Below, in pieces: positions 1 through 6,855 of a stretch of 8,711 nucleotides of DNA (the first letter of the stretch is position 1; the number at the start of each line of letters is the position of its first letter). Position numbers and translations under genes: made by a program. Source of the DNA: Spirochaetales bacterium (GTDB lineage Bacteria; Spirochaetota; Spirochaetia; Sphaerochaetales; Sphaerochaetaceae); assembly GCA_028723145.1 (NCBI GenBank), contig JAQYFM010000188.1, positions 1 to 8,711 of the forward strand, given 5' to 3'. Under the pieces are notes generated by a model. It saw only the letters and a list, made by a program, of their open reading frames with translations. It was not told the origin of the DNA and did not search any database.

Positions 1-489
1 ACAATGATGGTACCAGGAGAAACAACAATGGTTCCAAGATATTTGTATTTTAAACAAATTCATCTCCTTGATTCCATTTGGGTAATTATTCTTCCTGAAG
101 TAAGTGAAGTATTCTACTTAATGTTATTAACAGAATTCTTCTCTTCTGTACCAGAGGACTTTATTGAAGCAGCAAGAATTGACGGAGCTTCAAATTTAAG
201 AATAATGATGCAAATCTTTATTCCACTTTCAGGAGCTTCAATTGCAACAGCTGTACTATTCAGCTTTATCAATATTTGGAATAACTTTATTGATCCATAC
301 TTGTTTATTAACTCAATTTCAAAGCAGTTAATTACACCAGCTTTAAAGTTCTTCCAAGAAAGAGGTGGTGCAAATATTCCTATGCAGCTAGCTGGTGCAT
401 CAATGGCAATTGTACCTGTAATCATCCTCTTTATCGTAACACAGAAATATTTCGTTGCCGGTGTTTCTTCATCAGGCATCAAAGGATAA
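1..489 (+). CDS. Carbohydrate ABC transporter permease, CUT1 family (MalG/UgpE type), C-terminal part
   Basis: This is one of the two inner-membrane permease subunits of a binding-protein-dependent sugar (or glycerol-phosphate-type) importer. The reading frame is open to the left edge, so the 5' end is missing. The family is usually about 275-290 residues and 162 codons are visible, so roughly 110-120 residues lie outside the window; the ATGs at 4 and 7 are internal. The segment MVPGETTMVPRYLYF is the family's conserved stretch ahead of a membrane helix. The EAA loop that contacts the ATPase is clear at about nt 157-231 (EAARIDGASNLRIMMQIFIPL region), followed by two hydrophobic segments and the typical CUT1 ending QKYFVAGVSSSGIKG. 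The substrate cannot be read from this fragment. The binding protein, partner permease and ATPase presumably lie upstream or elsewhere. The next gene starts 4 nt after the stop, and its ribosome binding site lies inside the last codons here. Confidence 0.93.
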   Translation, partial: TMMVPGETTMVPRYLYFKQIHLLDSIWVIILPEVSEVFYLMLLTEFFSSVPEDFIEAARIDGASNLRIMMQIFIPLSGASIATAVLFSFINIWNNFIDPYLFINSISKQLITPALKFFQERGGANIPMQLAGASMAIVPVIILFIVTQKYFVAGVSSSGIKG

Positions 490-493
490 TAAA

Positions 494-1120
494 ATGAGTG
501 AATTTATGTCTTATGATCCATGGGCAAGTGTAACAACTCGTAATGGATTTAGTGGAGATGAAATTATTTCTATGCTCCAAAAATCAATTAGAAGAGGCTT
601 AGAGCACAATGCTCTTGCAGCTGCTTATGAAATGTATATTACATCTCCACAGTTTGAAGATAAGCTTTGGAGAAGATTAATGGCTATTAGTGTTGAGGAT
701 ATTGGTTTTGGCTGTGTTGAAGCTCCTAATCTTATCTACACATTAAACTGCATTAGAAAAGAATATCTTTACAACGATGGTGATAGACCAATGTTCTTTG
801 TACATGCAATCCGTTTCCTTTGCCGACAGAAAAAGGAAAGAAGTAGCGATAATGTAAAGAACATGTTGATTAAAGATTTCAAGCATGGTCGTGGTGTTGA
901 GGTTCCTGATTATGCCTATGACCTTCACACTAAAAAAGGTCGTGAAATGGGACGTGATGAACTACACTTCTTAACTGAAGCTAGCCGTGTTATTCCACAG
1001 CTTGAAGGTGAAGATATTAAAAAGATTTATAATGACTATCTCGAGTACTGCAAAAATGAAGCTAATGATACTGATGAAAGTGATGTAGCTCCATTTGAAT
1101 ACAACTCTTGGCAGTTCTAA
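494..1120 (+). CDS. Stand-alone RarA/MgsA C-terminal-domain-like protein
   Basis: This is a 208-residue protein of unproven function. I recognise similarity to the C-terminal part of the AAA+ recombination factor RarA (MgsA), the region after the ATPase module that is involved in oligomerisation. The segments in order are LQKSIRRG (28-35), RRLMAISVEDIGFG (60-73, compare RarA RRLVVIASEDVGNAD), FVHAIRFLCRQKK (102-114, compare AIVYLACAPKSN) and VPDYAYDLHTKKGREMGR (137-154, compare VPVHLRNAPTKLMKEMGY). There is no Walker A, Walker B or sensor motif, and the N-terminal ~25 residues are too short for an ATPase, so this is the domain alone. The C-terminal tail (186-204) is acidic. The ATG at 494 is preceded by AAAGGA with a 7-nt spacer; an upstream in-frame start at 455 would overlap the permease and lacks that signal. 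It lies between a sugar permease and a phosphodiesterase, probably co-transcribed. Its role there is unknown; the RarA relationship rests on motif reading and is moderately sure. Confidence 0.8.
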   Translation: MSEFMSYDPWASVTTRNGFSGDEIISMLQKSIRRGLEHNALAAAYEMYITSPQFEDKLWRRLMAISVEDIGFGCVEAPNLIYTLNCIRKEYLYNDGDRPMFFVHAIRFLCRQKKERSSDNVKNMLIKDFKHGRGVEVPDYAYDLHTKKGREMGRDELHFLTEASRVIPQLEGEDIKKIYNDYLEYCKNEANDTDESDVAPFEYNSWQF

Positions 1121-1136
1121 GACTATGGTGTGATAG

Positions 1137-2309
1137 ATGAAAGTTGTATTAATATCTATAGATGCTCTTATCTATGATGACTTAAAGTATTTTTCTAAAT
1201 TGAAAAACTTTGGCTCTCTACTATCGCACTCAGCCGTAATTAACAAAATTTGTCCAGTATTTCCAACCCATACTTATGTATGTCATACATCTATTATGAC
1301 AGGATGCTATCCCAATAAAACCGGCATCATCAGCAACACAAAAGAAAATGGTGATTGGAATTGGTATAAAAGAGCTGTTAAAGTTCCTTTTTTAACAGAC
1401 TATCTTAAAAAGAGTGGTTTCAAAACTGCATCTGTCTGCTTTCCTGTAACGGGAAATGCAGACATTGATTACTTAGTCCCTGAAATATGGGAGAAAGCTC
1501 CTAATATTGACCCATCAAATCTTTTCAAGTCTTCATCTAGTAAATTAGGTTATTCTTACTTTGAACGTTTTAAAGAGCTATTAGACTGGATGAGAACACC
1601 GGGAATGGATAACTTCGCATCCAAATGTTTTTCTTCAATAATGAAAGAAAACGACATCGATTTTGGCATGGTACACCTTTCATACTTAGACCATCAAAGG
1701 CATAAAAATGGTGCAGAGAGTGAAAAGAACCTACATGCAATTAATTTTATTGATGAAAAACTAGGAGAAATTTTATCTTCATTATCTAAGGATACAACAG
1801 TTATTATCCTAGGTGATCATGGACATAGAAACTTTAATTATTACTTTTCACTTGAAAAGGCTTTAAAGGATGAAAAGCTTGATAGCCAATTTAAAGTATA
1901 TGATTACTCCTACATGGCTTTTATTAAAACAGATATTAATGCAAATAAAGCTAAGGATATCTTCTTAAAGTTAAAGGAAAAATATCCAATTGAAAGTGTA
2001 TTAACTGAAGCTGAAGCAAATGAGAAATATAACCTCGCTGGAGACTTCTCACTTGCCCTAACAAGCTCAGATAACTACACCTTTACCCATGGTGATATTC
2101 TTTATAAAGAAGCTATAGATAACCACTCATCACATGGATTTTTACCAGAAAAAGCTCCATTTAGCCCGCTAATAATTTCAAATTATGAGACCGAGCTAAA
2201 GGAGTGTAATAGCGTTGATATCGCACCAACAATTCTAAGCTTATTCAATATTTTTCCCACCAATATGGATGGAAGTGTATTATCTATCACTCCAAGCCAT
2301 ATTCGCTAA
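1137..2309 (+). CDS. Alkaline-phosphatase-superfamily phosphodiesterase / nucleotide pyrophosphatase
   Basis: This 390-residue protein is a metal-dependent phosphoesterase of the type I phosphodiesterase/nucleotide pyrophosphatase (NPP) family, which hydrolyses phosphodiester or pyrophosphate bonds using two metal ions and a threonine nucleophile. All expected metal positions are visible: D9 in ISIDAL, the probable nucleophile T46 in VFPTHTYVCHTSIMTG, D185 and H189 in LDHQRH, D227 and H228 in GDHGH, and H333 in SSHGF. The C-terminus has the usual APTIL..FP..MDG pattern (363-379). No signal peptide or membrane segment is seen, so it should act in the cytoplasm, unlike secreted NPPs. It starts 16 nt after the RarA-like gene with a weak GGTG six nt before the ATG, and is probably in the same transcript as the transporter. 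The substrate is unknown; an imported phosphodiester or a nucleotide-sugar is conceivable. Its last 23 nt overlap the convergent response-regulator gene. Confidence 0.9.
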   Translation: MKVVLISIDALIYDDLKYFSKLKNFGSLLSHSAVINKICPVFPTHTYVCHTSIMTGCYPNKTGIISNTKENGDWNWYKRAVKVPFLTDYLKKSGFKTASVCFPVTGNADIDYLVPEIWEKAPNIDPSNLFKSSSSKLGYSYFERFKELLDWMRTPGMDNFASKCFSSIMKENDIDFGMVHLSYLDHQRHKNGAESEKNLHAINFIDEKLGEILSSLSKDTTVIILGDHGHRNFNYYFSLEKALKDEKLDSQFKVYDYSYMAFIKTDINANKAKDIFLKLKEKYPIESVLTEAEANEKYNLAGDFSLALTSSDNYTFTHGDILYKEAIDNHSSHGFLPEKAPFSPLIISNYETELKECNSVDIAPTILSLFNIFPTNMDGSVLSITPSHIR

Positions 2310-3633
2310 TTTTACTAATAAGTGTTCTTCTAGAAATACCAAGCTCTTCAGCTGCATGGGTTCTATTTCCTTCCCATCTTTGAAGGGCTCTTGAAATTGC
2401 TTGTCTTTCAATTTCCTTTAAACTTACAGCTTCTTGTAAAACTTCCTTTTGCTTTGCTTGAACATCAGGACGACTAACTGAAGAACGCAAATCTAAATCA
2501 GAAAGTGTAATAACGCTTTGCTCTGCAAAGATCATAGCACGCTCTAGCACATTTTCAAGCTCTCTAACATTACCATAGAAGTTATGTTTCTTTAGAGCTT
2601 CTAATGCTTCAGGTGAAAAACCTTCAATCTTTGACCCCATAGAACGGTTGTAGCGAGCAATAATTGAAGCAGCAAGAAGAGGGATATCATCACTTCTATC
2701 TCTTAGTGGAGGTATAACAATTCTAACAACATTTAAACGATAGAATAAATCCTCTCTAAAGGTTCCTTTTTGAACCATTTCTTCAAGATTTTTATTTGTA
2801 GCAGCAACAATTCTTGCATTAATAGGCATAGGAGTAGTACCACCTAAACGAGTAATCTTTCTATCTTGAAGGACTCTTAATATCTTTACCTGTAAAGATA
2901 GTGGCATATCACCAATTTCATCCAAAAAGAGTGTTCCACCACTTGCTAGTTCAAAAAGTCCAGTCTTTCTTGATACAGCTCCAGTAAAAGCTCCCTTTTC
3001 ATAACCAAATAATTCACTTTCAAGAAGGTTTTCTGGTACACCACCAATGTTAATAGCAACAAATGGACCATCAGGATGAGTCGAATTTGCATGTATTTCC
3101 CTTGCAATAACCTCTTTACCTGTTCCTGATTCTCCTGTGACTAAAACAGTTGCGTTTGAAGGAGCAATCTTTTTAATTACTTCTCTAATTTTAATTACAG
3201 CTGCTGACTCACCAATAAAAGAAGTAGTACTTTCAGCACTTCCAGATTTATTCCCTTCAACTACAGCTCTTAAATTTGATGCTTCAACTAGGTTTTTAAG
3301 TTTTATAGTCATCTCTTCGGGATCAAAAGGCTTAACAACATAGTCTTGTGCACCTTCCTTTAAAGCCTTTACAGCATCTTCAATTTCTCCATGCGCACTA
3401 GCCATAATAATAGGCATTCTAAAGCCTTCACTTCGCATCCATTTAATGAGCTCAAGGCCATCCATACCAGGCATCTTTAAATCGACTAAAACTGCATCAT
3501 ATGGATTTTCTCTTAGCATGCGCTGTGCTGAAAATCCATTTTCAGCAGCATCGCTTTCTATATTATCAATTTTAAAAAACTTTACTAAAGATGAACTAAT
3601 GCTCTGTTCATCATCAACAATTAGAATTTTCAC
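2287..3633 (-). CDS. Sigma-54-dependent response regulator, NtrC/AtoC family
   Basis: This 448-residue transcription activator is the output of the adjacent histidine kinase. It has the three domains of the family at full length. The receiver (1-~120) has acidic D7/D8, phospho-acceptor D51, S79 and K101. The AAA+ domain (~138-370) has Walker A GESGTGKE (167-174), an intact GAFTGA sigma-54 contact loop (214-219), Walker B GGTLFLDEI (232-240), the FREDLFYRLNV segment (292-302) and sensor II GNVRELENV (354-362). A Fis-type helix-turn-helix occupies about 405-446. It should therefore remodel sigma-54 RNA polymerase when phosphorylated. The start is GTG, sharing one base with the kinase stop (TAGTG), with an AAGGAAAG ribosome binding site in the kinase's lysine-rich 3' end. 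As last gene of the efflux operon it most likely controls that operon, whose promoter is outside the window. Its 3' end overlaps the phosphodiesterase gene by 23 bp. Confidence 0.96.
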   Translation of the reverse strand: MKILIVDDEQSISSSLVKFFKIDNIESDAAENGFSAQRMLRENPYDAVLVDLKMPGMDGLELIKWMRSEGFRMPIIMASAHGEIEDAVKALKEGAQDYVVKPFDPEEMTIKLKNLVEASNLRAVVEGNKSGSAESTTSFIGESAAVIKIREVIKKIAPSNATVLVTGESGTGKEVIAREIHANSTHPDGPFVAINIGGVPENLLESELFGYEKGAFTGAVSRKTGLFELASGGTLFLDEIGDMPLSLQVKILRVLQDRKITRLGGTTPMPINARIVAATNKNLEEMVQKGTFREDLFYRLNVVRIVIPPLRDRSDDIPLLAASIIARYNRSMGSKIEGFSPEALEALKKHNFYGNVRELENVLERAMIFAEQSVITLSDLDLRSSVSRPDVQAKQKEVLQEAVSLKEIERQAISRALQRWEGNRTHAAEELGISRRTLISKISEYGLE

Positions 3634-5000
3634 TATTTTTTCTTTCCTTTTTTATTGATAATAGGACCGTTAAGTACTAGTTCTTGAACTAGTGAAAACT
3701 TTGAGATTGTAACCTCTGCGACACTACCTCCACCGGGGCGTGGATATAACTTAATATCTCCACCTCGAGCTCTTAAGAATTGTCTAGAAATTGAAAGACC
3801 AATTCCCGATCCATGGATTTTAGTAGTGTAAAATGGGTCAAACAGTTTTTCAGTATCCCCCTTCTTTATACCATCACCTCTATCACGAATAAAGATGTGG
3901 TAAACATTCTTTCTATCGAGGGTTATTTCAACCTCTACCTGAGGGTCTCTACCCTCACAGGACTCAACGGCATTTTTAAGTAGATTTTCAAGAACAGATC
4001 TAAGTCTATCCTTATCAAATAGGATAGTTGCACTTTGTTCACTTGATGATATTATTTTAATCTCATATGAAAAAAGTGGCACGAGAGAGCGAATTAACTC
4101 AGCTGCATCAATTTCCTCTGGTTGTCCTTCTGGGTTTTTCAAGAAATCAGAAACCCTATTGGTTAACTGAATTAATCTCTGTACTTCTTTACTTATTAAC
4201 TCTACCTCTTCTAAGCTATCGCTATCCCTTAGTTGTCTTTTTAATAAAGCAATTTGTATAGTAATCGCAGAAAGAGGGTTTTTAATTTCATGAGTAAGTG
4301 TTCTAGCAGCCTGCCCAAGGTTAACAAGGTTTTCTTGTTTAACCATTTGTGATTTATAACTTCTATTTTCAAGATATGTTCTGATTACAAAGACATATAA
4401 AAGTACAATTCCTGAAAGTGCAATAAATGTGCCAAAAAGCAAAATATTTACACTTGTTAAATAAGGTGTAGCATCGAAGGAAATGTACATAATTGTAGTG
4501 TAATCAATTAGAGAAGAAGGGAAATACCTACTTATATCACCTTCATAGTTAACATCTTGAATCATCAATGGGAGTCTAATTAACCTAGTATACTCCATTG
4601 TTTTACTTTTCAAATTAAGTCTAATAATATTGTTATCATCGTTTTTATTTGCCTCTGCACTAATACTTGCAATTGGTAACATATTATATACTTGACCATA
4701 AGATACAATAATTGAACCTCTTGAATCGTATAGAGCAATACCCTTTACTCTCTTTTCATTTAATAGAGAATATGGATTAAAGCTACCTCTCTGAAGTTCA
4801 AATACTGCATTATTAAAATTTTTTTCAATTTCATTAACTAGCTTTAATCTTTCTGTAATAAAGAGAGAAGAAGCTAAGACGATAACAATAACTAATAGGC
4901 CTAAAAATGCAACAGAGAGAGATGCTAATACAACTAGCTTCTCTCTCTTAGCTCTTGAAAAAAATGATATTAATCTATTTTTAGTCTTCTTTTTCATCAT
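3633..5000 (-). CDS. Sensor histidine kinase, membrane-bound, HisKA/HATPase type
   Basis: This 455-residue inner-membrane kinase should phosphorylate the response regulator encoded directly after it. TM1 (~22-49) follows a basic N-terminus. An extracytoplasmic sensor region of about 130 residues (50-182) shows no motif I can name. TM2 is ~183-207. The H box holds H237 in THEIKNPLS, the N box N343 in LLKNAVES, the G1 box is RDRGDGI (372-378), the F box LFDPFYTTK (386-394) and the G2 box HGSGIGLSI (396-404). Only ~29 residues separate TM2 from the phospho-histidine, too few for a HAMP or PAS domain. After the ATPase fold a tail of ~20 residues ends INKKGKKK. The first ATG (5000) overlaps the permease stop as ATGA; a second in-frame ATG follows at once. 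It is the only gene of the operon without a convincing Shine-Dalgarno sequence, which may keep kinase levels low relative to the regulator. The stimulus is unknown; envelope damage or the pump substrate is plausible. Confidence 0.95.
   Translation of the reverse strand: MMKKKTKNRLISFFSRAKREKLVVLASLSVAFLGLLVIVIVLASSLFITERLKLVNEIEKNFNNAVFELQRGSFNPYSLLNEKRVKGIALYDSRGSIIVSYGQVYNMLPIASISAEANKNDDNNIIRLNLKSKTMEYTRLIRLPLMIQDVNYEGDISRYFPSSLIDYTTIMYISFDATPYLTSVNILLFGTFIALSGIVLLYVFVIRTYLENRSYKSQMVKQENLVNLGQAARTLTHEIKNPLSAITIQIALLKRQLRDSDSLEEVELISKEVQRLIQLTNRVSDFLKNPEGQPEEIDAAELIRSLVPLFSYEIKIISSSEQSATILFDKDRLRSVLENLLKNAVESCEGRDPQVEVEITLDRKNVYHIFIRDRGDGIKKGDTEKLFDPFYTTKIHGSGIGLSISRQFLRARGGDIKLYPRPGGGSVAEVTISKFSLVQELVLNGPIINKKGKKK
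3640..3647 (-). promoter_or_regulatory. Ribosome binding site for the response regulator (GTG start)
   Basis: On the minus strand AAGGAAAG sits about 6-10 nt before the GTG at 3633, inside the lysine codons ending the kinase gene. It supports the GTG start, which would otherwise be chosen only from the TAGTG overlap and from the receiver domain beginning MKILIVDDE. Confidence 0.6.
3676..3693. repeat. Perfect 18-bp inverted repeat inside the kinase 3' end
   Basis: Eight-base arms ACTAGTTC and GAACTAGT are perfectly complementary around a 2-nt centre. The dyad lies in codons 437-442 of the kinase (LVQELV), in the tail after the ATPase fold, and 43 nt upstream of the response-regulator start. 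In RNA it could form a 7-bp stem with a 4-nt loop; in DNA it has the symmetry of a dimer-binding operator. There is no U-tract after it, so it is not an intrinsic terminator. The dyad itself is directly visible; any function is inference. Confidence 0.5.
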
Positions 5001-6178
5001 TCATAACTCAATGCTTCAATTGGATCGAGTTTAGATGCTTTAGCTGCAGGATACCAGCCAAAGAAAATACCCACGAACATACTAAAGCCGAGGGATAGTA
5101 AAATTGCACCATAACTAAAGTGTAACTCCCATCCAACAACATTTATTATAGCATAACTTATGAAAACGCCCAAGCCAATACCTATTACACCTCCAAGGAT
5201 GGTTAGTGTAATTGCTTCAACTAAGAATTGTCCTCTAATTACTTTTGGAGAAGCTCCTAACGCCTTTCTGATTCCAATCTCTCTAGTTCTTTCAGCAACA
5301 GATACAAGCATAATATTCATTATTCCGATACCACCAACTAAAAGTGATATTGCAGCAATTGCAGCTAAGAATGAAGTAAATGTACCAGTTACTTGGTCAG
5401 CCATTTCAACAATTGTAGCAGCTGAGAATACGGAAAAATAATCTGATCCAACTAAGTTATTCAAATACTCTTCTATTTTATTACTAATATCGGTTGCATT
5501 TTGACCTTCAACAACCTTACATGTATATGAAGAGACCTTAGTCATATTCATAAAACGCTGCTCAAAAGTGTTGATTGGAATAAATATTGAAGAGTTAAAG
5601 CTTGCACCAAGGGTAGCATCCTTTTCATCAAGTACACCAACTATTTGATATCTCTTAGACTGTGTTCTGAATATTGATATATATGAACCAACAGCATTAC
5701 CTGCAGGGAAAAGCTCTTTAGCAATATCACTACCAAGTATTACAACTTGACGGCGATTGATATTATCTAGAGCACTAAAATATTCACCATATAGTAACTC
5801 CGTATTCATGATATCAAAATAGTTTGATGTTACACCCTGTAGTGATACAGTTTTTATCTCTTGCCCAGATCTAATTCTTGCATTTGAAGAGTAAATTGGA
5901 AGCACTGTTTCGATTCCTGAAACATTACTCATCAAGGTATCTCCAAACTGAATGTCAAATACATTACCCTTTCTATTGTTTCCTTGAGGATAAATAGAAA
6001 CTAAGTCTATACCTCCAACATTCATTGAACTTGTAATAGAAGCAGTTGCACTTTGACCTAAATTAAGGATTGCTACAACAGCACCTACACCAATAATAAT
6101 ACCAAGAAGAGAAAGCAGTGTCCTCATCTTGTTATGAACCATAGAGGTTAATGCAATTTTTATATTTTCAAATACCAT
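4997..6178 (-). CDS. MacB-type ABC transporter permease (MacB_PCD-FtsX)
   Basis: This 393-residue inner-membrane subunit belongs to a type VII (mechanotransmission) ABC transporter and pairs with the separately encoded ATPase just upstream. The layout is the family's: TM1 (~19-40, after NKMRTLLSLLGIIIG), a large periplasmic domain (41-266), then three helices (~267-293, 318-347, 356-378) forming the FtsX part. The cytoplasmic coupling motif ERTREIGIRKALGAS (296-310) and the ending YPAAKASKLDPIEALSYE (376-393) are hallmark MacB/LolC-family sequences. In E. coli MacB the ATPase and permease are fused; here they are split. The chosen ATG (6178) shares one base with the ATPase stop (TGATG) and lies 7 nt after GGAGG (6186-6190). 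A TTG codon immediately before it is in frame but only 4 nt from that site, so it is less likely. It moves substrate from the periplasm or outer leaflet to the outer-membrane channel rather than across the inner membrane. Confidence 0.95.
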   Translation of the reverse strand: MVFENIKIALTSMVHNKMRTLLSLLGIIIGVGAVVAILNLGQSATASITSSMNVGGIDLVSIYPQGNNRKGNVFDIQFGDTLMSNVSGIETVLPIYSSNARIRSGQEIKTVSLQGVTSNYFDIMNTELLYGEYFSALDNINRRQVVILGSDIAKELFPAGNAVGSYISIFRTQSKRYQIVGVLDEKDATLGASFNSSIFIPINTFEQRFMNMTKVSSYTCKVVEGQNATDISNKIEEYLNNLVGSDYFSVFSAATIVEMADQVTGTFTSFLAAIAAISLLVGGIGIMNIMLVSVAERTREIGIRKALGASPKVIRGQFLVEAITLTILGGVIGIGLGVFISYAIINVVGWELHFSYGAILLSLGFSMFVGIFFGWYPAAKASKLDPIEALSYE

Positions 6179-6855
6179 CAATAGCCCTCCACGGTTATGC
6201 CGTCCTTGATATAAACTTGGCTATTACAGCGCATACCAAGCTTTCTATCGTGAGTTACGAATATTACAGTTCTTCCTTCTTCATTTAGCTCTTGGAAGAG
6301 TTCCATGATTTGGTCACCAGTTTTACTATCTAGAGCACCAGTTGGTTCATCTGCAAGTAAGATTGCAGGGTCATTAACAAGTGCTCTAGCAATAGCAACT
6401 CTTTGCTTTTGACCACCAGAAAGCTCAGAAGGAAGGTGCTTCATTCTTTCTTTTAATCCAACTCTCTCTAGTAGCATCTCAGCTTTTTCTCTTCTTTCAT
6501 GAGCACCAACGCCTGCATATAATAGAGGAGTCATAACATTTTCGATTGCAGTTTGCTTACCTAAAAGATTAAATTGCTGAAATACAAAGCCAACCTTTTT
6601 ATTTCTTAAAAAAGCAAGTTCATCCTCATTCATATTACTTGTACACTCACCATCAATTCTTAAAAATCCACTAGTAGGTGTATCAAGACAACCAATAATA
6701 TTCATTAGTGTACTCTTTCCAGAGCCACTAGGTCCCATTATAGCGGTAAAGGAACCACGAGGGATGGAAAGCGTTACACCATCAAGTGCCTTTACACAGA
6801 AGTCACCAACTATGTAATAGCGCCTAACGTTATAAAGCTCTATCACATTATCCAT
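6178..6855 (-). CDS. MacB/LolD-type ABC transporter ATP-binding protein
   Basis: This 225-residue cytoplasmic ATPase drives the adjacent permease. All nucleotide-binding elements are present: Walker A GPSGSGKST (41-49), Q-loop FVFQQFNLL (90-98), signature LSGGQ (145-149), Walker B ILLADE (165-170) followed by PTGALD (171-176), and H-loop THD (201-203). The PTGALD form and the short 225-residue length are typical of MacB/LolD/FtsE-type ATPases rather than importers. The start codon shares one base with the adaptor's stop (TAATG) and is preceded by AAGGTGG (6862-6868) with a 6-nt spacer. It lacks the long C-terminal part seen in fused MacB. LolD-like lipoprotein release is an alternative, but the adaptor and TolC-like neighbours favour an exporter. 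Confidence 0.96.
   Translation of the reverse strand: MDNVIELYNVRRYYIVGDFCVKALDGVTLSIPRGSFTAIMGPSGSGKSTLMNIIGCLDTPTSGFLRIDGECTSNMNEDELAFLRNKKVGFVFQQFNLLGKQTAIENVMTPLLYAGVGAHERREKAEMLLERVGLKERMKHLPSELSGGQKQRVAIARALVNDPAILLADEPTGALDSKTGDQIMELFQELNEEGRTVIFVTHDRKLGMRCNSQVYIKDGITVEGY
6186..6190 (-). promoter_or_regulatory. Ribosome binding site GGAGG deciding the permease start
   Basis: On the minus strand GGAGG lies 7 nt before the ATG at 6178 but only 4 nt before the in-frame TTG at 6181. This favours the ATG. The site is inside the last codons of the ATPase gene, so the ATPase and permease are translationally coupled. Confidence 0.75.

Noticed and set aside
382..400. Short palindrome CAGCTAGCTG flanked by ATGCA/TGCAT inside the permease
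   Set aside because: The arms are short and imperfect overall, and it encodes a conserved segment (MQLAGAS); chance is a sufficient explanation.
114..482. Minus-strand open frame opposite the permease
   Set aside because: It is a shadow of the permease gene with no recognisable domain and no ribosome binding site.
455..493. Upstream extension of the RarA-like protein by 13 residues (MPVFLHQASKDNK)
   Set aside because: It overlaps the permease C-terminus in another frame, has no ribosome binding site, and the ATG at 494 has AAAGGA with good spacing.
4075..4095. GTGGCAC element on the plus strand resembling a -24 box
   Set aside because: There is no TTGC element at the correct distance, and it is inside and antisense to the kinase gene.
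5160..5441. Plus-strand open frame opposite the MacB-like permease
   Set aside because: The composition (repeated Pro/Ile/Thr) is what the antisense of a membrane-protein gene gives; no family is recognisable.
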